Below, piece by piece: positions 1 to 5,723 of a stretch of DNA of 6,921 bases. The first letter of the stretch is position 1. Each line of letters begins with the position of its first letter. Source of the DNA: GCA-002712965 sp913048525 (lineage in GTDB: Bacteria > Chloroflexota > Dehalococcoidia > Lucifugimonadales > UBA826); the NCBI GenBank assembly GCA_913048525.1, contig CAJWWP010000066.1, positions 1-6,921 of the forward strand, written 5' to 3'. The notes under the pieces were generated by a model, which worked only from the letters and a program-made list of their open reading frames with translations, had not been told where the DNA came from and did not search any database. The translations under genes and the position numbers were made by a program.

Positions 1-15
1 TAATGATTTTCTACA

Positions 16-62
16 CCATAGCAAGTCTATGGATCATAACGCAGCCGATGTATCAATCGGCT
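16..62. repeat. Two tandem short hairpins in the 5' leader region
   Basis: Two perfect inverted repeats lie 10 bases apart. The first is CCATAG (16-21), a 5-base loop, then CTATGG (27-32). The second is AGCCGAT (43-49), a 6-base loop, then ATCGGCT (56-62). Neither is followed by a T-run, so they are not classical intrinsic terminators. They could mark the 3' end of a transcript entering from the left, or be a binding or RNA structure element. The short stems mean chance is possible. Confidence 0.35.
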
Positions 63-78
63 ATGTGAAGTTAGCGTC

Positions 79-107
79 TTGAAAAATCTTAAGACTGACA
101 AAATATC
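79..107 (+). promoter_or_regulatory. Weak candidate promoter for the GMC oxidoreductase gene
   Basis: TTGAAA (79-84) matches five of six -35 consensus bases. About 16-17 bases downstream is an AT-rich stretch (101-107) that matches TATAAT at only three positions. It would give a leader of roughly 75-80 bases before the start codon at 192. This is the best candidate in the leader, but it is poor. Confidence 0.2.
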
Positions 108-191
108 TCATCTCAGGTAAAGTCAGCACGCCATGAGTTATAAAGAGATAACGGCATAGTTTGCAGGATTACTGCAGGAGGTGGATAGGTA

Positions 192-1739
192 ATGAAATAT
201 GACGTCATTGTTGTGGGTTCGGGGTCAGCAGGCTCAATTGTAGCGACAAGGCTATCCGAAGACCCATCGAAATCTGTCCTACTTATTGAAGCTGGCCCTG
301 ACTACGATGAAATAGAAAAACTCCCAGATGAGGTCAGATACGGATACGCAACCGGGACTGATGTGATGGTGAGTGATCACAACTGGCAGTTTCTTGGGCA
401 ACCGACACCTATAGCAGAGCCTATGATGGTCCCAAGAGGAAAAGTCACTGGCGGATCCAGCGCGATAAATGGGCAGATGTTCCTGAGAGGTGTTCCAGAA
501 GATTATGACACCTGGGCGGAATGGGGAAATGACAAATGGAGTTACGAACAACTCCTCCCATTTTTCAGAAATTTAGAAACAGATACAGATTTTTCCGATG
601 ATTTCCACGGCACGACTGGTCCAATAATAGTTCGTCGTTTTAAGCCAACAGACATGCACCCCGCTCAGGTAGCTTTTAGAGAAGCAGCTTTAGATGCCGG
701 TCACCTAGAAAGCCCAGATCTAAATCACCCCGACTCTGAAGGAATAAGTCCCACCCCATTAAATAATCCCAACGGGATACGGTGGAGCACCAACCTTGGC
801 TATCTATCAATGTCACGCCACCGTTTAAATCTGACAATAAGAGCTAATTGCGACGTTCGTAAAGTCTTATTCGAAGGGAAAAAAGCCTACGGTTTGGAAG
901 TTGAGAGCGCTGGTGAGGTATTTACAGTAGAAGGCCATGAGATCGTCCTCAGTGGGGGATCTATTGCCTCGCCACAAATACTCATGCTTTCCGGCGTGGG
1001 ACCACCAGATCATTTAAGAGAACACGGTATAGATGTAGTGCATGAATTATCTGGAGTTGGGGAAAATCTCAGAGATCACCCTATCGTGCCAGTAAGCTTT
1101 AAGACCAAATCACATGTGGAACTCGATGGACTAGCCCCTCGCAATCAGTATGTTCTTAGATACACAGCTTCTGGATCTGATCTAAGAAACGACATGATAA
1201 TTATCATGCAGTCTTTCGCGACCGACCGAGTAGACCGGGGGGGATCACGGATGGATGGTTTTGGGGTCCGAATGACCCTTTCCGTTTATTTAGCAAAAAG
1301 TGCGGGCAAACTAACTCTCCAGTCTTCCGACCCAAGCGTTCAACCTTTCTTGAATTACAACTACTTTGACGATCCGTTTGACAGAGAGAGAATGCGCGAA
1401 GGTATCTATAAATGTTTGGATTTGGCAAAGCATCCTAAATTTGGAGATTTAGTAGAGGGAGTAGTCGAACCATATTCTTCCGCATTTGATTCGGATGACA
1501 GCCTAGATGAATGGATGATGAAAGAGGCGACTACTGGTCATCACATATCTGGAACGTGCAAAATGGGACCATCAACGGATCACATGGCGGTCGTTGATCA
1601 GTATGGCAAAGTGCACGGCCTAGAAAACCTACGCGTAGCTGACGCGTCAGTCATGCCAGATTGCATACGGGCTAATACAAACGTAACTACCATGATGATC
1701 GGGGAACGAATAAGCGACTTTATGATCAATGGAGAATAA
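192..1739 (+). CDS. GMC-family FAD-dependent oxidoreductase (choline dehydrogenase-like)
   Basis: This is a 515-residue flavoprotein of the glucose-methanol-choline family, which oxidises an alcohol to an aldehyde or ketone using FAD. The N-terminus has the dinucleotide-binding fold: GSGSAG at 9-14 and Glu33 at the end of the second strand. GMC signature 1 is at about 81-100 (RGKVTGGSSAINGQ). Signature 2 fits at 256-270 (GSIASPQ...LSGVG). The C-terminal catalytic pair is His451 in HHISGTCKMG and Asn497 in NTNVTT. That is the His/Asn type of choline oxidase; glucose oxidase has His/His. No signal peptide or membrane segment is visible, so it is probably cytoplasmic. Length is usual for the family. 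The ATG is set by a strong AGGAGGTG at 176-183. A run of seven G at 1237-1243 is read in frame. The substrate cannot be told from sequence; choline is only one possibility. Confidence 0.95.
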   Translation: MKYDVIVVGSGSAGSIVATRLSEDPSKSVLLIEAGPDYDEIEKLPDEVRYGYATGTDVMVSDHNWQFLGQPTPIAEPMMVPRGKVTGGSSAINGQMFLRGVPEDYDTWAEWGNDKWSYEQLLPFFRNLETDTDFSDDFHGTTGPIIVRRFKPTDMHPAQVAFREAALDAGHLESPDLNHPDSEGISPTPLNNPNGIRWSTNLGYLSMSRHRLNLTIRANCDVRKVLFEGKKAYGLEVESAGEVFTVEGHEIVLSGGSIASPQILMLSGVGPPDHLREHGIDVVHELSGVGENLRDHPIVPVSFKTKSHVELDGLAPRNQYVLRYTASGSDLRNDMIIIMQSFATDRVDRGGSRMDGFGVRMTLSVYLAKSAGKLTLQSSDPSVQPFLNYNYFDDPFDRERMREGIYKCLDLAKHPKFGDLVEGVVEPYSSAFDSDDSLDEWMMKEATTGHHISGTCKMGPSTDHMAVVDQYGKVHGLENLRVADASVMPDCIRANTNVTTMMIGERISDFMINGE

Positions 1740-1742
1740 GTT

Positions 1743-3077
1743 TTACATCACTCCAGGCTTAAGCCAAGTTCCTCGGGCAAAGTAAACAAAAAACGCTATA
1801 GACCTAGCGCTGTTACCGATAACTACACCCCAGGGCACACCCTGGGCTCCCAGCGACGTTTGATGAGCCAAAAGGATTGCAATTGGGACTTCGAGTACCC
1901 ACATTGTTGATAGTGTAATTACCATGGGCGCCATCGTTGCACCTGTATTTGCTATACCTTGTGTAAAAACTTGGACCGAGCTCATAGGGAACGTTGCGAA
2001 AGCCAATATCCATATCCAGGTTGCAGTGTTACTAACAAATTCGGGGGATTCGCTAAAAAATTCAGCAATTTGGCTGGGAAATACGAAGAAAACAACCATG
2101 GCTGCAGCACTAAGCACTGCTGAATAAACTATGGCCCATGATATTGAGCTTTTTGCTCTCTCAATGTGGCCTGCCCCAAGATTCTGACCCGCAAGAGCAC
2201 CTCCCGCCCTACCCAATCCTCGACTCGTATGATTTACAACATTTTCAGCCCTACGGGACAGGGCAAAAGCAGCTGCGGGACCATCTCCGAATGAAGCAAC
2301 TACTATAAGAAGAATAAGCTGGGAGGAAGATCGCTGCATTCCAGTCAAGGCTGCCGGCATGCCTATCCTTATTAGCTTCCACATTAATGAAAAGTCGATT
2401 TTGTATCCCGAAAAGCTTAATTTTAATCTTGAAGTCCCCCGAAAAAGTACATACAAGTTGATAGATAACCCAAGAACCTGCGCGATTATATTGGCCATGC
2501 CTGCACCCGCAAGATCCATGTGGGGGAACATGAACCATCCAAAAATCAAAAACGGAGAAGTGACGAGATGCACTACTCTACTCACAGTAGCTGCTTTAAG
2601 AGGTGTGATACTGTCCCCGGCCGCCTGTAATGCTCCGCCAGTAAGTCTCTGGAAAGACATGATAGACATTGCAATAAACTGTAATTTCATATACCCCGAA
2701 GCAATGTCGACTACCTCTTCACTAACTCCCACTAGGCCCAGTAGAAAGTCGGTGAAAATGATCCCCGGTATACCGATAACCAAGCTCCACACAAGGGTAA
2801 GAATTATAGACTGAGCTAGTACATGGTTAGCGTATGAGGTCTCACCCGCTCCTATGGCTCTGGAAATCATTGCCCTCATGCTCGCATCCAGACCCATACG
2901 AGCAGTCATCAAGATCATTATGTATGTTTGTGAGACACCAAGCCCGGCAATTGCTTTATAGCCAACTCGTCCAGCCCAAAATAGATCCGCTAGCTGATCA
3001 GCTACACTAATAAAACTCTCTGCCATCTGAGGCCATGACAGGTGCCAGAGGTTACGGGGAATGCTCCCCCTGGTCAT
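1743..3077 (-). CDS. MATE-family multidrug/toxin efflux transporter
   Basis: This is an inner-membrane transporter of the MATE family, which exports organic cations or other small molecules using a Na+ or H+ gradient. It is hydrophobic throughout and consistent with about 12 helices in two homologous halves. Family motifs, numbered from the chosen start, are LQAAGDSITP at 150-159 and GQNLGAG near 297-303, each the conserved loop of one half. The start is uncertain. The frame stays open to a TTG at 3143, with ATGs at 3122 and 3116, but none of these has a Shine-Dalgarno site. The ATG at 3077 is preceded by AGTAGGA 8 bases away and gives 444 residues, close to the usual 440-460. A start at 3143 would add 22 mostly basic residues and give 466. 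The gene converges on the GMC oxidoreductase with 3 bases between stops, and is divergent from the Fur-family gene. The exported substrate is unknown. Confidence 0.93.
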   Translation of the reverse strand: MTRGSIPRNLWHLSWPQMAESFISVADQLADLFWAGRVGYKAIAGLGVSQTYIMILMTARMGLDASMRAMISRAIGAGETSYANHVLAQSIILTLVWSLVIGIPGIIFTDFLLGLVGVSEEVVDIASGYMKLQFIAMSIMSFQRLTGGALQAAGDSITPLKAATVSRVVHLVTSPFLIFGWFMFPHMDLAGAGMANIIAQVLGLSINLYVLFRGTSRLKLSFSGYKIDFSLMWKLIRIGMPAALTGMQRSSSQLILLIVVASFGDGPAAAFALSRRAENVVNHTSRGLGRAGGALAGQNLGAGHIERAKSSISWAIVYSAVLSAAAMVVFFVFPSQIAEFFSESPEFVSNTATWIWILAFATFPMSSVQVFTQGIANTGATMAPMVITLSTMWVLEVPIAILLAHQTSLGAQGVPWGVVIGNSARSIAFFVYFARGTWLKPGVM

Positions 3078-3154
3078 GTCACGCATCCTACTTCTTTTTC
3101 GCACGCGTTCACTCATATTCATCAATGTATCAGGGAGGCTCAATTTATGGAAAC

Positions 3155-3160
3155 ATGATA
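3155..3160 (-). promoter_or_regulatory. Possible -10 element of the MATE gene promoter
   Basis: On the minus strand this reads TATCAT, five of six bases of the -10 consensus, but no recognisable -35 lies 16-18 bases upstream. If used, transcription would start near 3148. A TTG start at 3143 would then have almost no leader, while the ATG at 3077 would have a leader of about 70 bases. This favours the shorter protein only weakly. Confidence 0.2.
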
Positions 3161-3192
3161 TGGGATGAAACTACGGAGTGCTTACCATGGCT

Positions 3193-3202
3193 AAACGCGT
3201 TT
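3193..3202. promoter_or_regulatory. Perfect 10-base palindrome overlapping the -35 box
   Basis: AAACGCGTTT is a perfect palindrome. Its last two bases are the first two of the TTGACA -35 hexamer of the Fur-family gene. It lies between the divergent MATE and regulator genes, so a protein bound here could affect either one. A palindrome this short can arise by chance. Confidence 0.25.
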
Positions 3203-3229
3203 GACAGGTTTCTTTTATCGCAATAGTAT
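3201..3229 (+). promoter_or_regulatory. Sigma70-type promoter of the Fur-family regulator gene
   Basis: A perfect TTGACA (-35) at 3201-3206 is followed by a 17-base spacer and TAGTAT at 3224-3229, four of six bases of the -10 consensus. Transcription would start near 3235-3237, about 22 bases before the ATG at 3259. This is the best-formed promoter in the window. It also argues against the in-frame TTG at 3235 as a start codon, because that triplet falls at the predicted transcription start. Confidence 0.65.
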
Positions 3230-3231
3230 GG

Positions 3232-3253
3232 CTCTTGCAAAAATTTGCAGGAG
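3232..3253. promoter_or_regulatory. Candidate autoregulatory operator (Nur-box-like palindrome)
   Basis: This is an imperfect 22-base palindrome with 10-base arms around a 2-base centre and a single mismatched pair (T3235 with G3250). The core is TGCAAA (3236-3241), AA, TTTGCA (3244-3249). It starts just after the -10 box, covers the predicted transcription start, and its right arm contains the GGAG of the ribosome-binding site. A bound repressor would block transcription. The core resembles the Streptomyces Nur box as I recall it (tTGCaa, 5 bases, ttGCAA), but the spacing here is 4 bases (TTGCAA, AAAT, TTGCAG). The adjacent Fur-family protein is the obvious candidate to bind it. Confidence 0.55.
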
Positions 3254-3258
3254 AGTCC

Positions 3259-3681
3259 ATGAGCTGCGAAGCTACTACTATCGCTATTGTTAAAAATACA
3301 GGCCATAGGATGACCCCGCAGCGCCTGTTAATTCTATCGGCTATTCGGCATGCTAATGGGCATGTAACTGTCTCACAGATAGGGAGTAGAGTCCGTGAAT
3401 CCTACCCTACCATCGACGTTTCAACGGTGTATAGAAATTTAACCACTCTCCGAGACTTACGTCTTGTATCTGAGACAAGGATTGACGGTGGAGAATCCCA
3501 GTATGAATGGATTGATCAGGATAAACACCATCATATTATTTGTCGGAATTGCTCCGCCATAGTTCAAATAGATGACACATACTTGGAATCCCTCGCTCAA
3601 TCTCTCATGAAAGATTATGACTTTACTCTTGATACAGACCACTTCACAATTCACGGTGTTTGCGCAACCTGTTTGAAATAG
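3259..3681 (+). CDS. Fur-family metal-responsive transcriptional regulator (possibly nickel-type, Nur-like)
   Basis: This is a cytoplasmic DNA-binding repressor of the Fur/Zur/PerR/Nur superfamily, 140 residues from the ATG at 3259. That start has GGAG at 3250-3253; the frame continues up to a TTG at 3235, which coincides with the predicted transcription start. The winged helix covers about 10-75 and includes TPQRLLIL and the recognition region with STVYRNL near 55-61. The dimerisation and metal domain follows. HHHIICRNC (90-98) and CATC (135-138) supply the CxxC pairs of a structural four-cysteine zinc site. His90, His91, His92, His128 and His132 are candidate sensory ligands, and His35 lies about where the N-terminal-domain ligand of Fur sits. 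Where Fur has HHDH before its first CxxC, this protein has KHHH, replacing the Asp with His. That suits a histidine-rich Ni, Zn or Co site but does not prove it. The nickel/cobalt permease gene begins 23 bases after the stop. Confidence 0.93.
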   Translation: MSCEATTIAIVKNTGHRMTPQRLLILSAIRHANGHVTVSQIGSRVRESYPTIDVSTVYRNLTTLRDLRLVSETRIDGGESQYEWIDQDKHHHIICRNCSAIVQIDDTYLESLAQSLMKDYDFTLDTDHFTIHGVCATCLK

Positions 3682-3704
3682 CAGAACGAAAGGAATAATT
3701 ATAA

Positions 3705-4454
3705 ATGGACTTTGGTTCGGGAGCTTTGGCTGCCATAATCCTAGGGTTTCTGTTAGGTCTGAAACACGCAACCGACGCAGATCATGTGGTTGCTGTAGCA
3801 ACGATAGTAAATGAGTTCAAAAATGCTTTCAGAGCGGTTTGGATAGGAGCCTCCTGGGGACTAGGGCATACTGTACCGCTGCTGATATTGGGAATCATAA
3901 TTTTGACCTTCAAGGAAGTGGTCCTGGAATCCTATGATGGCATAGCTCATTATTTCGAATTCTGTGTGGGACTGATGCTAGTATTTCTCGGACTTCAAGT
4001 TTACTGGACCTTAAAAAGGGGACGTCTCCATGTGCACCAACACGACCACGATGGTGATGACCATCTTCACATACATGGTACTCATCCTGAAGAAGAGACC
4101 CCTGCCGTACGGGAAAAACATGGAATGTTTAACCCTGGAAAACCATTTTTTAGAATGAAGTCTTTTATAATCGGACTTATCCATGGACTTGCTGGAAGCG
4201 CGGCAGTTATGTTGGCTTTGCTACCGACAATAGATTCATTTATGGCTGGGCTAGCCTATCTGTTGCTATTTGGTGTCGGCACCATCCTTTCTATGGCCCT
4301 GGTAACGATAGCGCTAAGTGTACCTTTTGCCATGAGCGGCTCCCACGATAAACTCAACAAGATTGTCTCAGGACTGGCAGGTACAGCCAGCATATTATTT
4401 GGAGTAGCTTTAATGTCTGATATCAGTTTCGGAACCTCTTTGATACCATTTTAA
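3705..4454 (+). CDS. Nickel/cobalt permease, UreH/NicO-type (six-helix NiCoT relative)
   Basis: This is an inner-membrane transporter of 249 residues, predicted to import Ni2+ or Co2+. Near the N-terminus is HATDADH at 21-27, the H-x4-D-H metal-selectivity signature of the nickel/cobalt transporter superfamily. A second conserved histidine lies in GLGHT (His55), and a third in the second-half motif GLIHGLAGSAA (His160). The hydrophobic pattern suggests about six helices, with a central hydrophilic loop at about 103-150. That loop has a cluster of eight histidines at 109-127 (HVHQHDHDGDDHLHIHGTH), probably a metal-collecting or sensing segment. The length fits the UreH-like group better than the eight-helix NixA/HoxN type. 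The ATG has AAGGA at 3690-3694. It is almost certainly co-transcribed with the upstream Fur-family gene. No urease or hydrogenase gene is in the window, so the enzyme that uses the metal is unknown. Confidence 0.88.
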   Translation: MDFGSGALAAIILGFLLGLKHATDADHVVAVATIVNEFKNAFRAVWIGASWGLGHTVPLLILGIIILTFKEVVLESYDGIAHYFEFCVGLMLVFLGLQVYWTLKRGRLHVHQHDHDGDDHLHIHGTHPEEETPAVREKHGMFNPGKPFFRMKSFIIGLIHGLAGSAAVMLALLPTIDSFMAGLAYLLLFGVGTILSMALVTIALSVPFAMSGSHDKLNKIVSGLAGTASILFGVALMSDISFGTSLIPF

Positions 4455-4505
4455 AACCTACTTGCTAACTCATAAAACCAGTCAATAGTAAATAAGAGGG
4501 CTAAA

Positions 4506-4949
4506 TTGGCGAAATCTGATTACAAATTCATCCATACACTTAGGGTCCGATGGAAAGAATGTGATATCCAAGGCATAGCTTTCTACGGAAGTTACTTAGA
4601 CTACATAGAAGTGGGAGAAGCTGAATATTTTCGAAATTTAGGAATATATACCCTTCAAGAGGAACCCAGAAAGAAATTTGACCTTGCAGCTGTTAAATTG
4701 ACGTTGGAATTCAAAAGTTCGGCAAAAGTAGATGAGCTTATTGATTTGCACATGAAAATAGCAAACATGGGGAGATCTAGTATGGTCGAAAGCACAGAAA
4801 TATATAGATCCGGTACTGACGAGCTTCTCGTGACAGGAGAAAGAATTTCGGTCAACTTCGATAGCTCTAAAGCTAAATCCAGACGTATACCAGATGATAT
4901 AAGGGCAATAATAGAAAAATTTGAGAACACCGGCGAAACGCCAAACTAA
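4506..4949 (+). CDS. Hotdog-fold acyl-CoA thioesterase (4HBT/YbgC-FadM-like)
   Basis: This is a 147-residue single hotdog-domain protein predicted to hydrolyse an acyl- or aroyl-CoA thioester in the cytoplasm. The N-terminal pattern RVRWKECDIQGIAFYGSYLDYIE (split as RVRWKECDIQ at 13-22 and GIAFYGSYLDYIE at 23-35) is characteristic of the 4-hydroxybenzoyl-CoA thioesterase group. Asp20 is at the position of its catalytic aspartate, and the long hotdog helix follows. The remaining strands (about 60-118) fit the fold, and the length is typical (130-150). The start is a TTG at 4506, supported by AGAGGG at 4495-4500. The gap from the permease stop is 51 bases and holds no hairpin. TTGCTA at 4462-4467 with TAGTAA at 4486-4491 is at best a very weak promoter, so readthrough from the metal genes is plausible. 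The acyl substrate is unknown, and no functional link to nickel is evident. Confidence 0.88.
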   Translation: MAKSDYKFIHTLRVRWKECDIQGIAFYGSYLDYIEVGEAEYFRNLGIYTLQEEPRKKFDLAAVKLTLEFKSSAKVDELIDLHMKIANMGRSSMVESTEIYRSGTDELLVTGERISVNFDSSKAKSRRIPDDIRAIIEKFENTGETPN

Positions 4950-4981
4950 ACACTTAAATTAAAACCAGAAAGGGGAACGAA

Positions 4982-5509
4982 GTGACGTCAAGTCAATACG
5001 ACAAACCACCAGAAATGGTTATCGATAGTGCAAAAAGTTACCAGGCCATTATAGAAATGGATAAGGGAGGCAGTATCACTATAGACCTCCTCGCAAAGGA
5101 AGCGCCAATAACAGTAAACAATTTTGTTTTTCTTGCAAAAGATGGTTATTACGACGGCATCACTTTTCACAGAGTAATACCTGGGTTTATGGCTCAATCA
5201 GGAGATCCCACCGGAACTGGATCAGGGGGTCCTGGATACAACTTTGACGACGAATTTCACGATGATGCAAAACATGATTCTGAAGGAATATTGTCGATGG
5301 CTAACGCTGGCGTGAGGAATGGAATGGGAACCAATGGAAGTCAATTCTTCATAACTTTCGCCCCAACTCCTCATCTTAACGGTCACCACAGCGTATTTGG
5401 AAGAGTGAGTGACGGAATGGATGTGGTTCTAGGAATTGCAACCAGGGATCCAGGTTCCGCTAGCGCACCAGGAGATGCGATAAAATCGGTCACAATTATA
5501 GAAAGCTAA
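4982..5509 (+). CDS. Cyclophilin-type peptidyl-prolyl cis-trans isomerase
   Basis: This is a 175-residue cyclophilin that catalyses cis-trans isomerisation of proline peptide bonds during protein folding. The core runs from about 20 to 175. Active-site residues align with human CypA: Arg64 in FHRVIPGF (R55), Phe69 (F60), Gln72 (Q63), Asn108 in MANAG (N102), Gln121 and Phe123 in NGSQFFIT (Q111, F113), Leu132 (L122) and His136 (H126). The cyclosporin-binding Trp121 of CypA is His131 here, a common bacterial change expected to lower drug sensitivity. The loop between MANAG and NGSQ is four residues longer than in CypA. The first 19 or so residues are a polar extension with no signal peptide, so it is probably cytoplasmic. 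The GTG start at 4982 has AAAGGGG at 4969-4975. The gene lies 32 bases after the thioesterase, probably in the same transcript. Confidence 0.95.
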   Translation: MTSSQYDKPPEMVIDSAKSYQAIIEMDKGGSITIDLLAKEAPITVNNFVFLAKDGYYDGITFHRVIPGFMAQSGDPTGTGSGGPGYNFDDEFHDDAKHDSEGILSMANAGVRNGMGTNGSQFFITFAPTPHLNGHHSVFGRVSDGMDVVLGIATRDPGSASAPGDAIKSVTIIES

Positions 5510-5723
5510 TGACTCAGAATTTCTCTATGGATCAAATACACAGTCATCTTTGCACTCCGCACGGCATGACGAATCCATTCTAAATATCTTGATTTATGCT
5601 TTCTTTGCTGTGCCATCGAGCATCAAAATCGGCTGTGCTTGAAGCTTGCTCTCTAGCGCTACTTTAGTGTGCAAAAGAGCTATATTTGGGAACATAACGA
5701 ACTTAATTAAGAAGGAAACTCAA
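5510..5723. other. Intergenic region between cyclophilin and FMN oxidase genes
   Basis: These 214 bases hold no recognisable gene or RNA. ATGACT (5509-5514) and AGTCAT (5542-5547) form a widely spaced inverted repeat without a T-run, so it is not a convincing terminator. The best -10 candidate is TATATT at 5681-5686, without a matching -35. TTGAAG (5639-5644) with TTTAGT (5663-5668) is an alternative of similar weakness. A perfect palindrome, CTTAATTAAG (5702-5711), directly precedes the ribosome-binding site of the next gene. The size of the gap suggests the next gene has its own promoter. Confidence 0.4.

Noticed and set aside
1..80. tRNA or other RNA gene suggested by the tandem stems
   Set aside because: There is no T-loop sequence, acceptor pairing or cloverleaf arrangement.
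2359..2814. Open plus-strand frame of 151 codons opposite the MATE gene
   Set aside because: It lies wholly inside the MATE coding region, has no family motif or ribosome-binding site, and mirrors the opposite strand of hydrophobic codons.
3235..3258. Upstream TTG start for the Fur-family protein
   Set aside because: It falls at the predicted transcription start of the TTGACA/TAGTAT promoter and has no ribosome-binding site; the ATG at 3259 has GGAG at a proper distance.
3457..3801. Minus-strand frame of 114 codons across the regulator/permease junction
   Set aside because: It overlaps two well-supported genes on the other strand, shows no recognisable domain, and has a shadow-like composition.
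5509..5547. Inverted repeat ATGACT/AGTCAT as terminator of the cyclophilin gene
   Set aside because: The arms are only 6 bases with a 27-base loop and no T-run follows.
5646..5723. Upstream TTG start for the alpha-hydroxy-acid oxidase
   Set aside because: There is no ribosome-binding site, and the extra 26 residues do not resemble the family N-terminus, which begins at the ATG at 5724.
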